From Sphingomonas sp. BK580 (lineage in GTDB: Bacteria > Pseudomonadota > Alphaproteobacteria > Sphingomonadales > Sphingomonadaceae), in the NCBI RefSeq assembly GCF_014194975.1, contig NZ_JACIAY010000006.1, positions 124,001 to 188,000 of the forward strand: DNA of 64,000 bases, read 5' to 3'. A program made the translations under genes and the position numbers. Numbering within the stretch: position 1 is the first letter of the stretch; every line of letters starts with the position of its first letter. The notes beneath the pieces are model-generated. The model saw nothing but the letters and a program-made list of their open reading frames with translations, was not told where the DNA came from and did not search any database. Positions 57,844 to 64,000 of this stretch are shown piece after piece.

Positions 57844-57926
57844 GATCTAGCCCGAAAGTCGTTATCGAGCAGCTTCCCCGCGCCTGACGAGTGGCGCCCG
57901 ACCGCGCGGGTCCCTATCTTGGCGCG

Positions 57927-59342
57927 ATGACCGATCCGCGCTCCTTCCTCTACCGCGACTCGCTCGATCCCGACGCGGCGCTGCGGCTCACCGCCGCCGC
58001 GCTCGACCGCGCCGACGACGGCGAGCTCTACCTCCAGTATCGCCGCGCCGAGGCGTTCGGCTTCGACGACGGCCGGCTCAAGACCGCGAGCTACGACACC
58101 CACGCGGGCTTCGGGCTGCGCGCGGTCTCGGGCGAGATGACCGCCTTCGCGCACGCCAACGAGCTCAGTGCCGCCGCGATCGAGCGCGCCGCCGCGACGA
58201 TGCGGCTGATCGATCCCTCGGCGCAGCCGCGCGCCGCCGCGCCCTCGCACACCAACCAGCGCCGCTACACCGACGCCGACCCGCTCGATCTCGTCCCCTT
58301 CGCCGACAAGGTCGCGCTGTGCCAGGCGATCGACGCCGCCGCGCGCGCGCGCGACCCGCGCGTGGCGCAGGTCTCGGTCGGGTTGTCGGGGACGTGGAGC
58401 GTGATCGAGATCGTCCGTCCCGACGGCTTCGTCGCCACCGACGTTCGCCCGCTGGTGCGGCTCAACGTCTCGATCGTCGCCGAGCAGAACGGCCGGCGCG
58501 AGACCGGCAGCTTCGGGCTGGGCGGGCGCTATCTCTACGACACGCTGTTCGAACCCGCGACCTGGCACCGCGCGATCGACGAGGCGCTGGCGCAGGCGCT
58601 GGTCAACCTCGAGTCGGTCGCCGCGCCCGCGGGCGAGATGACCGTGCTGCTCGGCGCGGGCTGGCCCGGCATCCTGCTCCACGAGGCGATCGGCCACGGG
58701 CTGGAGGGCGATTTCAACCGCAAGGGCACCAGCGCCTTCTCGGGACGGATCGGCGAGCGCGTCGCCGCGCCGGGCGTGACGATCGTCGACGACGGCGCGA
58801 TCCAGGACCGCCGCGGCAGCCTCACCATCGACGACGAGGGTACGCCGACGCGCGAGACGCTGCTGATCGAGGACGGCATCCTGCGCGGCTATATGCAGGA
58901 CCGGCTCAACGCGCGGCTGATGGGCGTGGCGCCGACCGGCAACGGCCGCCGCGAGAGCTTCGCGCACGCGCCGATGCCGCGCATGACCAATACCTTCATG
59001 AAGGCGGGGCAGGACGATCCCGCCGAGCTGCTGTCGCGCGTGAAGCGCGGCATCTTCGCCAAGTCGTTCGGCGGCGGGCAGGTCGACATCGTCTCGGGCA
59101 AGTTCGTCTTCTCCTGCACCGAGGCCTATCTGGTCGAGGACGGTCGCATCGGCGCGCCGATCAAGGGCGCGACTCTGATCGGCGACGGGCCGAGCGTGCT
59201 GACCAAGGTGCAGGGCGTCGGCACCGACTTCGCGCTCGACGAGGGCGTCGGCATGTGCGGCAAGGGCGGGCAGAGCGTTCCCGCCGGCGTGGGCCAGCCC
59301 TCGCTGCTGATCGGCGGGCTGACCGTGGGCGGGACGGCGTGA
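57927..59342 (+). CDS. tldD: Metalloprotease TldD
   Basis: 471 residues from ATG 57927. The zinc site HEAIGHGLEGD lies near residue 255, followed by GYMQDRLNARLMGVAPTGNG and RMTNTFMKAG. The catalytic subunit of the TldD-TldE protease, which threads unfolded peptides through its cavity. Its partner pmbA is at 10.9-12.2 kb. The gene ends 4 bp from the stop of convergent ccdB. Confidence 0.95.
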   Translation: MTDPRSFLYRDSLDPDAALRLTAAALDRADDGELYLQYRRAEAFGFDDGRLKTASYDTHAGFGLRAVSGEMTAFAHANELSAAAIERAAATMRLIDPSAQPRAAAPSHTNQRRYTDADPLDLVPFADKVALCQAIDAAARARDPRVAQVSVGLSGTWSVIEIVRPDGFVATDVRPLVRLNVSIVAEQNGRRETGSFGLGGRYLYDTLFEPATWHRAIDEALAQALVNLESVAAPAGEMTVLLGAGWPGILLHEAIGHGLEGDFNRKGTSAFSGRIGERVAAPGVTIVDDGAIQDRRGSLTIDDEGTPTRETLLIEDGILRGYMQDRLNARLMGVAPTGNGRRESFAHAPMPRMTNTFMKAGQDDPAELLSRVKRGIFAKSFGGGQVDIVSGKFVFSCTEAYLVEDGRIGAPIKGATLIGDGPSVLTKVQGVGTDFALDEGVGMCGKGGQSVPAGVGQPSLLIGGLTVGGTA

Positions 59343-59346
59343 GCGT

Positions 59347-59643
59347 TTAGATACCGGTCAGCAGCATGTCGAAGGCGGCAACGATGTCGAGACGGTAGGT
59401 GGCAAGCGAGTCGATCGGGGTGCGCAGTTCACTGCGCCGGATCGCCGTGGCGAATTGCGTCACCAGCATATGCTTCTCGCCGAGGACGTCGAAAATCGGG
59501 TTGAGCCGAGCGCGAGCTTCCGGCGCCCGGTCGACCGGAAGAAGTGGTGCGACAAAGCGTGTCGCTAAGTTCCCCAGCCCTTCCGCCTGACAATCAACCA
59601 GAAGCTCGCCCGAGGCGGTGCGGAACACGTCATATTGAGACAT
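59347..59643 (-). CDS. ccdB: CcdB-type gyrase toxin
   Basis: 98 residues. SQYDVFRTASGELLVDCQAEG, ATRFVAPLLPVDRAP, LNPIFDVLGEKHMLVTQF and the end LDIVAAFDMLLTGI match CcdB. The Trp that precedes the final Gly-Ile in F-plasmid CcdB, needed for gyrase poisoning, is Thr here. Start overlaps the antitoxin stop (TGATG). Confidence 0.9.
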   Translation of the reverse strand: MSQYDVFRTASGELLVDCQAEGLGNLATRFVAPLLPVDRAPEARARLNPIFDVLGEKHMLVTQFATAIRRSELRTPIDSLATYRLDIVAAFDMLLTGI

Positions 59644-59888
59644 CAGAACAGGCGATACCGCTCCAGCGGAAGCCCGTTCTCCTCCACCCAGCGATTGACC
59701 GCCTCGGCCCAGTCCCGATTCTCTTCCTTCCAGCGCCGGTTCAACTCGACGCTGGTCGCCTCGCGGATCGCCGCCTCGGCCACCTGCGATAGGTTGATCC
59801 CCGCCTCGCGCGCGGCGGCAACGACGCCGCTGTCGATCGTCATGTTGACCGATCGGCGCTTGCCCGAGGCGATGCGATCATGCTTCAT
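59643..59888 (-). CDS. ccdA: CcdA-type antitoxin
   Basis: 81 residues. The ribbon-helix-helix part reads KRRSVNMTIDSGVVAAAREAG, then INLSQVAEAAI; the toxin-binding tail is NRRWKEENRDWAEAVNRWVE and ends LPLERYRLF. It neutralises CcdB and represses the operon. In E. coli, free CcdA is a TldD-TldE/Lon substrate, and tldD is the next gene. Confidence 0.92.
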   Translation of the reverse strand: MKHDRIASGKRRSVNMTIDSGVVAAAREAGINLSQVAEAAIREATSVELNRRWKEENRDWAEAVNRWVEENGLPLERYRLF

Positions 59889-59907
59889 GCGCGTAGATTA
59901 TGCGCAT
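59887..59907. promoter_or_regulatory. Inverted repeat at the ccdA start
   Basis: ATGCGC (59887-59892) and GCGCAT (59902-59907) are separated by 9 AT-rich bases that include a TAAT, and overlap the ccdA start codon. A plausible CcdA ribbon-helix-helix operator with a very short leader. Confidence 0.45.
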
Positions 59908-59940
59908 GCTTTAAGCGCGTCAAACCGGAGCCAGCTCGCC

Positions 59941-60492
59941 ATGGCCGAGTTCTTCCCCGCGCTCACTGCCGAGCATCGCGCCTTCGTCGCGCGCCAGCCG
60001 GTGTTCTTCGTCGCCACCGCCGCGGCGGACGCGCGGATCAATCTCAGCCCCAAGGGCATGGACACGTTCCGCGTGCTGAACGACGCGACGGTCGCCTATC
60101 TGGACGTCGCCGGGTCAGGGAACGAGACCAACGCGCACCTGCTCGCCGACGGTCGGATCACGATCATGTTCTGCGCCTTCGACAATCCGGCGCTGATCTT
60201 CCGCATCTATGGCCGCGGGCGCGCGGTCATGCCGCAGGACGCCGAGTGGGGCGAACTCGCCGCCCACTTCACGCTGCTGCCCGGCACGCGGCAGATCTTC
60301 GTCGTGGCGGTGGGGCAGGTGCAGACCTCGTGCGGCTGGGGCGTGCCGCACATGGCGTTCGAGCGGGAGCGCGCGACGCTCAACAAATATCACGCTGCCA
60401 ACCCCGAGTCGGCGCGCTTCGCCAAATATGCGGTGCGCACCGCGAGCATCGACGGGCTGCCGGTGCGCAACCCGACCGTGGTGCCCGCCTGA
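59941..60492 (+). CDS. Pyridoxamine 5'-phosphate oxidase-family flavoprotein
   Basis: 183 residues from ATG 59941. PVFFVATAAADARINLSPKG, then TVAYLDVAGSGNETNAHL and ITIMFCAFDNPALIFRIYG follow the PNPOx-like split-barrel fold that binds FMN or F420. The protein is probably a small flavin oxidoreductase, not the vitamin B6 enzyme. It overlaps the DUF2007 gene by one base. Confidence 0.87.
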   Translation: MAEFFPALTAEHRAFVARQPVFFVATAAADARINLSPKGMDTFRVLNDATVAYLDVAGSGNETNAHLLADGRITIMFCAFDNPALIFRIYGRGRAVMPQDAEWGELAAHFTLLPGTRQIFVVAVGQVQTSCGWGVPHMAFERERATLNKYHAANPESARFAKYAVRTASIDGLPVRNPTVVPA

Positions 60493-60692
60493 TGGCGCTG
60501 GTGGAGCTCGGCCGCTACGACCGCAACCTTGCCAACATCCTGGTCGGCCGGCTCGAGTCCGAGGGGATCGACGCGCTCGCGTTCGACGGCGGCGCCTCGA
60601 TCGCCGATGGGAGCTGGCTACTGATCCCGGTGCGCGTGATGGTCGACGAGGACGATCTCGCCGCGGCGCGCCTCGTGGCGGAGGGTGCCTGA
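60492..60692 (+). CDS. DUF2007-family small protein
   Basis: 66 residues. RNLANILVGRLESEGIDALA and PVRVMVDEDDLAAARLVAEG match DUF2007 (putative signal-transducing protein, ferredoxin-like fold). Start overlaps the previous stop (TGATG), so the two are translationally coupled. Function unknown. Confidence 0.83.
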   Translation: MALVELGRYDRNLANILVGRLESEGIDALAFDGGASIADGSWLLIPVRVMVDEDDLAAARLVAEGA

Positions 60693-60801
60693 TTTTCGGG
60701 CACGCCTGTGGCGGTGCACAAAAGTTTAACAGTGGTTAACGGGGATCCGAGAGCTCCTCTCTGTGGCCATCCTCACCTCCTGCTCTCCTGACGATCTTCA
60801 T

Positions 60802-60898
60802 CGTCATCCCCGCGGAGGCACGGATCCAGACGCGCTGACGCTGGAGAATAGAGCCGCTACGTCAGCGTTTATGGATCCCTGCCTCCGCGGGTACGACG
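60802..60898. repeat. Palindromic repeat family R2, copy b
   Basis: CGTCATCCCCGCGGAGGCAC, then GGATCCAGACGCGCTGACGC on the left; GCGTTTATGGATCCCTGCCT, then CCGCGGGTACGACG on the right. Located upstream of glnK. Confidence 0.88.
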
Positions 60899-60977
60899 AT
60901 GGGCGGGAGACGGGCGCGGCAAATCGCCCTGCAGCGGCCGCGACCAGCCCCGCTCCTGAAGCACCCTTGCCGCCAAC

Positions 60978-60992
60978 TGGCACGCGCCTTGC
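60978..60992 (+). promoter_or_regulatory. Sigma-54 promoter of glnK-amtB
   Basis: TGGCACGCGCCTTGC has GG at 60979-60980 and GC at 60991-60992, ten bases apart, matching TGGCAC-N5-TTGC fully. It lies 35 bp before the glnK ATG, as expected for NtrC-controlled nitrogen genes. Confidence 0.88.
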
Positions 60993-61027
60993 GAAGCGTC
61001 TTCCCGGGTAAACGCAAAGGGGGCGCG

Positions 61028-61366
61028 ATGAAGCTGGTCATAGCGATCATCAAGCCGTTCAAGCTCGACGAGGTGAGGGAAGCGCTCACCGGAGTCGGCG
61101 TGGCGGGGATGACGGTGTCCGAGGTGAAGGGGTTCGGTCGGCAGAAGGGCCAGACCGAGATCTACCGCGGCGCCGAGTACAGCACCAACATGGTGCCCAA
61201 GATCAAGATCGAGATCGTCTGCGGCAGCGACATCGCCGACCGCGTGGTCGAAGCGATCCAGGCCGCGGCCAACACCGGCGCGATCGGCGACGGCAAGATC
61301 TTCGTGCTCGACGTCGGCCAGGCGGTGCGCATCCGCACCGGCGAGACCGACGACAGCGCGCTGTGA
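61028..61366 (+). CDS. glnK: PII nitrogen regulatory protein GlnK
   Basis: 112 residues. MKLVIAIIKPFKLDEVREAL; the T-loop contains GFGRQKGQTEIYRGAEYSTN, with the Tyr that is uridylylated; GDGKIFVLDVGQAVRIRTGE closes the fold. GlnK senses 2-oxoglutarate and ATP/ADP and blocks AmtB. Chosen over glnB because amtB follows after 11 bp. Confidence 0.95.
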   Translation: MKLVIAIIKPFKLDEVREALTGVGVAGMTVSEVKGFGRQKGQTEIYRGAEYSTNMVPKIKIEIVCGSDIADRVVEAIQAAANTGAIGDGKIFVLDVGQAVRIRTGETDDSAL

Positions 61367-61377
61367 GGGGGGACGGG

Positions 61378-62799
61378 ATGACACTTTCACGCAAGATCGC
61401 CGCCGCGGGGGCGGTGGCGACGATCGCGGCGCTGGCCGCGGCGCCCGCGCTGGCGCAGGCCGCCGGACCGGTGCGCGCGCCCAACGCCGAGCAGATGGCG
61501 ACGATGGTCAACAAGGGTGACACCACCTGGATGATGATCTCGGCCGTGCTGGTGCTGATGATGTCGGTGCCGGGCCTCGCGCTCTTCTACGGCGGGCTGG
61601 TGCGCACCAAGAATATGCTCAGCGTGCTGATGCAGGTGCTGATGATCGTCTGCGTCGCCAGCCTGGTCTGGGTGAGCTGGGGCTACAGCCTCGCCTTCAC
61701 CAGCGGCAACGCCTTCGTCGGCGGGCTCTCCAAGGCGTTCCTCGCCGGTGTCGGCCCGGCCTCGGCCGCGGCGACCTTCAGCAACAACGTCTACATCCCC
61801 GAATATGCCTTCATCTGCTTCCAGATGACCTTCGCCTGCATCACGCCGGCGCTGATCGTCGGCGCCTTCGCCGAGCGGGTGAAGTTCACCCCGCTGCTGA
61901 TCTTCGTCGTGCTGTGGCTGACGATCGTCTATTTCCCGATGGCGCACATGGTGTGGTACTGGGCCGGCCCGGACTTCCTCGCCGACGCGCCGACCGACGC
62001 CGGCCTGCTGTACGGCTGGGGCGCGCTCGACTTCGCGGGCGGCACCGTGGTCCACATTAACGCGGGCATCGCCGGCCTGGTCGGCTGCCTCATCATCGGC
62101 AAGCGCCACGGCTACAAGAGCGAGCCGATGCCGCCGCACTCGCTGACGATGACGATGATCGGCGCCTCCTTGCTGTGGGTCGGCTGGTTCGGCTTCAACG
62201 CCGGCTCGAACCTCGAGGCCAACGGCGCTGCCGCGCTCGCCTTCATCAATACCTTCGTCGCCACCGCGGGGGCCGCGGTCGCCTGGGCGGTGATCGAGCA
62301 GGTGGTGCACAAGAAGCCGTCGCTGCTCGGCGGCGTGTCGGGCGCGGTCGCGGGGCTGGTCGCGATCACCCCGGCGGCGGGCTTCGCCGCGCCGATGACC
62401 TCGATCCTCCTCGGCATGGTGGCGAGCGCGGTGTGCTTCTTCTTCGTCACGACGGTGAAGAACAAGCTCGGCTACGACGACACGCTCGACGTGTTCGGCA
62501 TCCACTGCGTCGGCGGGATCGTCGGCGCGATCGGGACCGGCATCGTCGCGGCGCCGTCGCTCGGCGGGCAGGGCTGGATCGACTACACCCAGTTCCCCTC
62601 GGTCGCAGGCAGCTACGACATCGCCGGGCAGGTCTGGACCCAGATCAAGGCGGTGGTGCTGACGCTGGTGCTCTCGGGCGGCGTCTCGGCGGTGCTGTTC
62701 CTCGGGCTCAAGGCCACGATGGGGCTGCGTCCCTCGCTCGAGGTCGAGAGCGAGGGCCTCGACATCAACGAGCACGGCGAGCGCGCCTACAATTACTGA
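61378..62799 (+). CDS. amtB: Ammonium transporter AmtB
   Basis: 473 residues from ATG 61378. A signal peptide ends near ALAQAAG; eleven membrane segments follow. Pore His residues stand in GGTVVHINAGIAGLVG and VFGIHCVGGIVGAIGTG. Conducts ammonium across the inner membrane under nitrogen limitation, closed by GlnK. A terminator follows at 62864. Confidence 0.96.
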   Translation: MTLSRKIAAAGAVATIAALAAAPALAQAAGPVRAPNAEQMATMVNKGDTTWMMISAVLVLMMSVPGLALFYGGLVRTKNMLSVLMQVLMIVCVASLVWVSWGYSLAFTSGNAFVGGLSKAFLAGVGPASAAATFSNNVYIPEYAFICFQMTFACITPALIVGAFAERVKFTPLLIFVVLWLTIVYFPMAHMVWYWAGPDFLADAPTDAGLLYGWGALDFAGGTVVHINAGIAGLVGCLIIGKRHGYKSEPMPPHSLTMTMIGASLLWVGWFGFNAGSNLEANGAAALAFINTFVATAGAAVAWAVIEQVVHKKPSLLGGVSGAVAGLVAITPAAGFAAPMTSILLGMVASAVCFFFVTTVKNKLGYDDTLDVFGIHCVGGIVGAIGTGIVAAPSLGGQGWIDYTQFPSVAGSYDIAGQVWTQIKAVVLTLVLSGGVSAVLFLGLKATMGLRPSLEVESEGLDINEHGERAYNY

Positions 62800-62863
62800 C
62801 GATATCGCGGGCGGCGCCTCACGCCGCCGCCCGCCCACGACGTTCCTCCTGCGGACGCTCCTC

Positions 62864-62895
62864 GGCCCGGTATGGCGACATACCGGGCCCTTTTT
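62864..62895 (+). terminator. Rho-independent terminator of glnK-amtB
   Basis: A perfect 11-bp stem GGCCCGGTATG / CATACCGGGCC with a GCGA tetraloop and a following CTTTTTCT, 65 bp after the amtB stop. Confidence 0.93.
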
Positions 62896-62909
62896 CTCGT
62901 TTGGGGCGG

Positions 62910-62988
62910 TGTTCCCGTGCACGCAGGAACCCGATGCCACGTAGGAGGGCCCTGGTTGCCCACGGCTCGCGCGGGCGGAGGAGCACGA
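62910..62988. repeat. Palindromic repeat family R1, copy g (degenerate)
   Basis: GTGTTCCCGTGCACGCAGGA, then ACCC on the left; GGCCCTGGTTGCCCACGGCT through GGAGGAGCACGA on the right, worn compared with other copies. Confidence 0.55.
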
Positions 62989-63119
62989 CGGCGCCCGCCA
63001 TGCTGCATCCATGCTGCGCCGCACGATGGTCATGGCCACGGCGAACCGCTATATAAGAAGACGAGAGCCGGGCGACCCCGGGAATCGTGGCCCCGGCTCC
63101 GCAGAGGAGAGGATGTGCC

Positions 63120-63254
63120 ATGACGACGATCAAACATGTCGGCGAGCAGGGCGCGGTGGTGGTCGGGGCGGCGGCCGCCTTCACCGCCGCCGTCTATCTC
63201 GCGCAGTTCGCCGCCGACGCGGTGGTGTTCCTGGGCGAGTGGGTGTTGCGCTGA
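63120..63254 (+). CDS. Small single-pass membrane protein, unknown
   Basis: 44 residues, starting MTTIKHVGEQGAVVVGAAAA and running through an Ala/Val-rich membrane segment (residues 11-38) to the end GEWVLR. GAGAGG lies 8 bases before ATG 63120. Its composition and codon use fit a real small gene; no family recognised. It stands alone between amtB and the DUF1080 gene. Confidence 0.6.
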   Translation: MTTIKHVGEQGAVVVGAAAAFTAAVYLAQFAADAVVFLGEWVLR

Positions 63255-63370
63255 AGGTCGAGACGGGGCGGCGATCGCGAGACGTTGAGGCTGCGCTGAC
63301 GCCGTCGCGGACGCGCGGCGCGCAGCCCCACCTTACCTCTGATCTTCCATCTCTCGCACCCTCGACTTTC

Positions 63371-63464
63371 GTCATCCCCGCGGGGGCGGGGATCCTGACA
63401 CGCAGGTTCCGCTGAGAGGCGCGACGTCAGCGTGCACGGATCCCCGCCTTCGCGGGGATGACGG
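63371..63464. repeat. Palindromic repeat family R2, copy c
   Basis: GTCATCCCCGCGGGGGCGGG, then GATCCTGACACGC on the left; GTGCACGGATCCCCGCCTTC, then GCGGGGATGACGG on the right. The best-preserved copy. Confidence 0.92.
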
Positions 63465-63564
63465 TTGGGAGCAAGATGCAGGATCACGCTCCGGTAGCAC
63501 GGCCAGCGTAGAGCGGTGCTCCCTCGTAGCAAGGGTCCGGCGCTGAAGCCGAGCACTCGTCGCC

Positions 63565-63589
63565 GGGAACGTTCCCAATACCCATTGTT
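63565..63589 (+). promoter_or_regulatory. EcfG-type promoter or LacI-type operator before the DUF1080 gene
   Basis: GGGAACGTTCCC (63565-63576) is a perfect palindrome with an AACGTT centre like LacI-family sites. The same bases also give GGAAC (63566-63570), 16 bases, then GTT (63587-63589), the pattern of general-stress EcfG promoters in alphaproteobacteria. The gene start lies 58 bp further on. Confidence 0.5.
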
Positions 63590-63646
63590 CTCGCGACGTG
63601 TGCCTGCGATACCTCTCGGCAAACAACGCCACGGGAGGGAAACAGC

Positions 63647-64000
63647 GTGCGACCGATCTTGATGGGGCTCGCCGTCGCGGCGATGTCCGCTCCCGCCGCC
63701 GCGCAGGCGCCCGCCACGCCCGAGCAGCTGGCGCAGGCTCGCATGGCCGTCGGCGACGCCGTCGCCCGCCCGCAGAGCCTCGTCCTCGCCGACGTGCCGC
63801 GCCCCACCGGCGAGGCACGCGCGCTGCTGAACGGGCGCGACCTCGCCGGCTGGCACCCTTGGCTGGGCTATCCCGACCCCTCGGTGACCTATCGCGACCA
63901 GCCCGGCGCGACGCCGATCGGCACGACGCGCGACACCGCGGGAGACTTCGCGGTCCGACCGATCGACGGCCGCCCCGCGCTGTGGGTCAAGGGCGAGACC
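63647..64000 (+). CDS. DUF1080 (3-keto-disaccharide hydrolase) protein, 5' part
   Basis: 118 codons are visible from GTG 63647, which has GGGAGGGA six bases upstream; ATG 63662 is an alternative. A signal peptide ends near AAAQAPA. LLNGRDLAGWHPWLGYPDPS, then GDFAVRPIDGRPALWVKGE match the start of the DUF1080 beta-sandwich domain, a glycoside-hydrolase-like family acting on sugars in the periplasm. The gene runs off the right edge. Confidence 0.83.
   Translation, partial: MRPILMGLAVAAMSAPAAAQAPATPEQLAQARMAVGDAVARPQSLVLADVPRPTGEARALLNGRDLAGWHPWLGYPDPSVTYRDQPGATPIGTTRDTAGDFAVRPIDGRPALWVKGET

Larger units (their letters stand above)
60693..61027. other. Gene-free region before glnK
   Basis: 335 bp. 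After the DUF2007 stop there is an AT-richer patch with GTTTAAC and GGTTAAC (60733-60751), then R2b (60802-60898) and the sigma-54 promoter. No further gene seen. Confidence 0.7.
62800..63119. other. Gene-free region after amtB
   Basis: 320 bp. It holds the amtB terminator, repeat R1g, and an AT-rich CTATATAAG patch (63049-63057) that may be the -10 region for the small gene at 63120. Confidence 0.6.
63255..63646. other. Gene-free region before the DUF1080 gene
   Basis: 392 bp with R2c (63371-63464) and a promoter/operator-like palindrome at 63565. No protein-like open frame was found on either strand. Confidence 0.65.

Overview
The window reads as an ordinary chromosome segment of a high-GC, yellow-pigmented alphaproteobacterium, most likely Sphingomonas or a close sphingomonad. 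The pointers are the carotenoid genes crtB, crtI, crtY and crtZ, a class I lysyl-tRNA synthetase, the helicase / S4-protein / 7Fe-ferredoxin block, and gene families typical of this group. No rRNA, tRNA, prophage, transposase or CRISPR array was seen. Most of the sequence is densely packed core metabolism.

Layout. 0-6.9 kb: M23 peptidase (cut by the edge), Suv3-like helicase, S4 protein, fdxA, glutaminyl cyclase, TauE/SafE permease, wecB. 7-12.2 kb: gnd with two HAD phosphatases, a small membrane protein, cysQ, pmbA/tldE. 12.5-17.4 kb: envelope proteins (coiled-coil lipoprotein, L,D-transpeptidase, Rap1a/Tai-like protein, a second lipoprotein), crtB, a LOG-family hydrolase, a TonB-like protein. 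17.4-28 kb: crtI-crtY, peroxiredoxin, diguanylate cyclase, argG, EF-hand protein, cfa, thrC, a methyltransferase. 28.2-28.5 kb: two tiny membrane peptides behind a sigma-54-type promoter. 29-35 kb: complete RND efflux system. 35.5-42.3 kb: crtZ, lysS, hemC-hemD with a mitofilin-like protein, tsaD-gpsA. 42.5-50.8 kb: hisN, sterol-desaturase-family hydroxylase, DUF2141 protein, MipA/OmpV protein, aldehyde dehydrogenase, an ECF sigma/anti-sigma pair divergent from two Tat-exported ferritin-like proteins. 50.8-59.9 kb: TPP riboswitch and thiC, YefM-YoeB, ung, phnA-like, purH, ABC ATPase, tldD, CcdAB. 60-64 kb: flavin-type oxidase, DUF2007 protein, sigma-54-driven glnK-amtB, a small membrane protein, and the start of a DUF1080 sugar hydrolase.

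Working relationships. CrtB, CrtI, CrtY and CrtZ together make beta-carotene and zeaxanthin-type pigments. TldD and its partner TldE (PmbA) lie 46 kb apart. The glnK-amtB operon carries a consensus sigma-54 promoter, and a near-identical promoter precedes the twin peptides, which suggests shared nitrogen or stress control. Between genes lie at least three families of palindromic repeats, one with seven copies.

The two most unusual observations are the sigma-54 peptide pair at 28.2-28.5 kb and an in-frame 66-bp palindromic insertion inside thiC that folds on paper into a three-way junction, resembling the gene-inserted palindromic elements known from Rickettsia.
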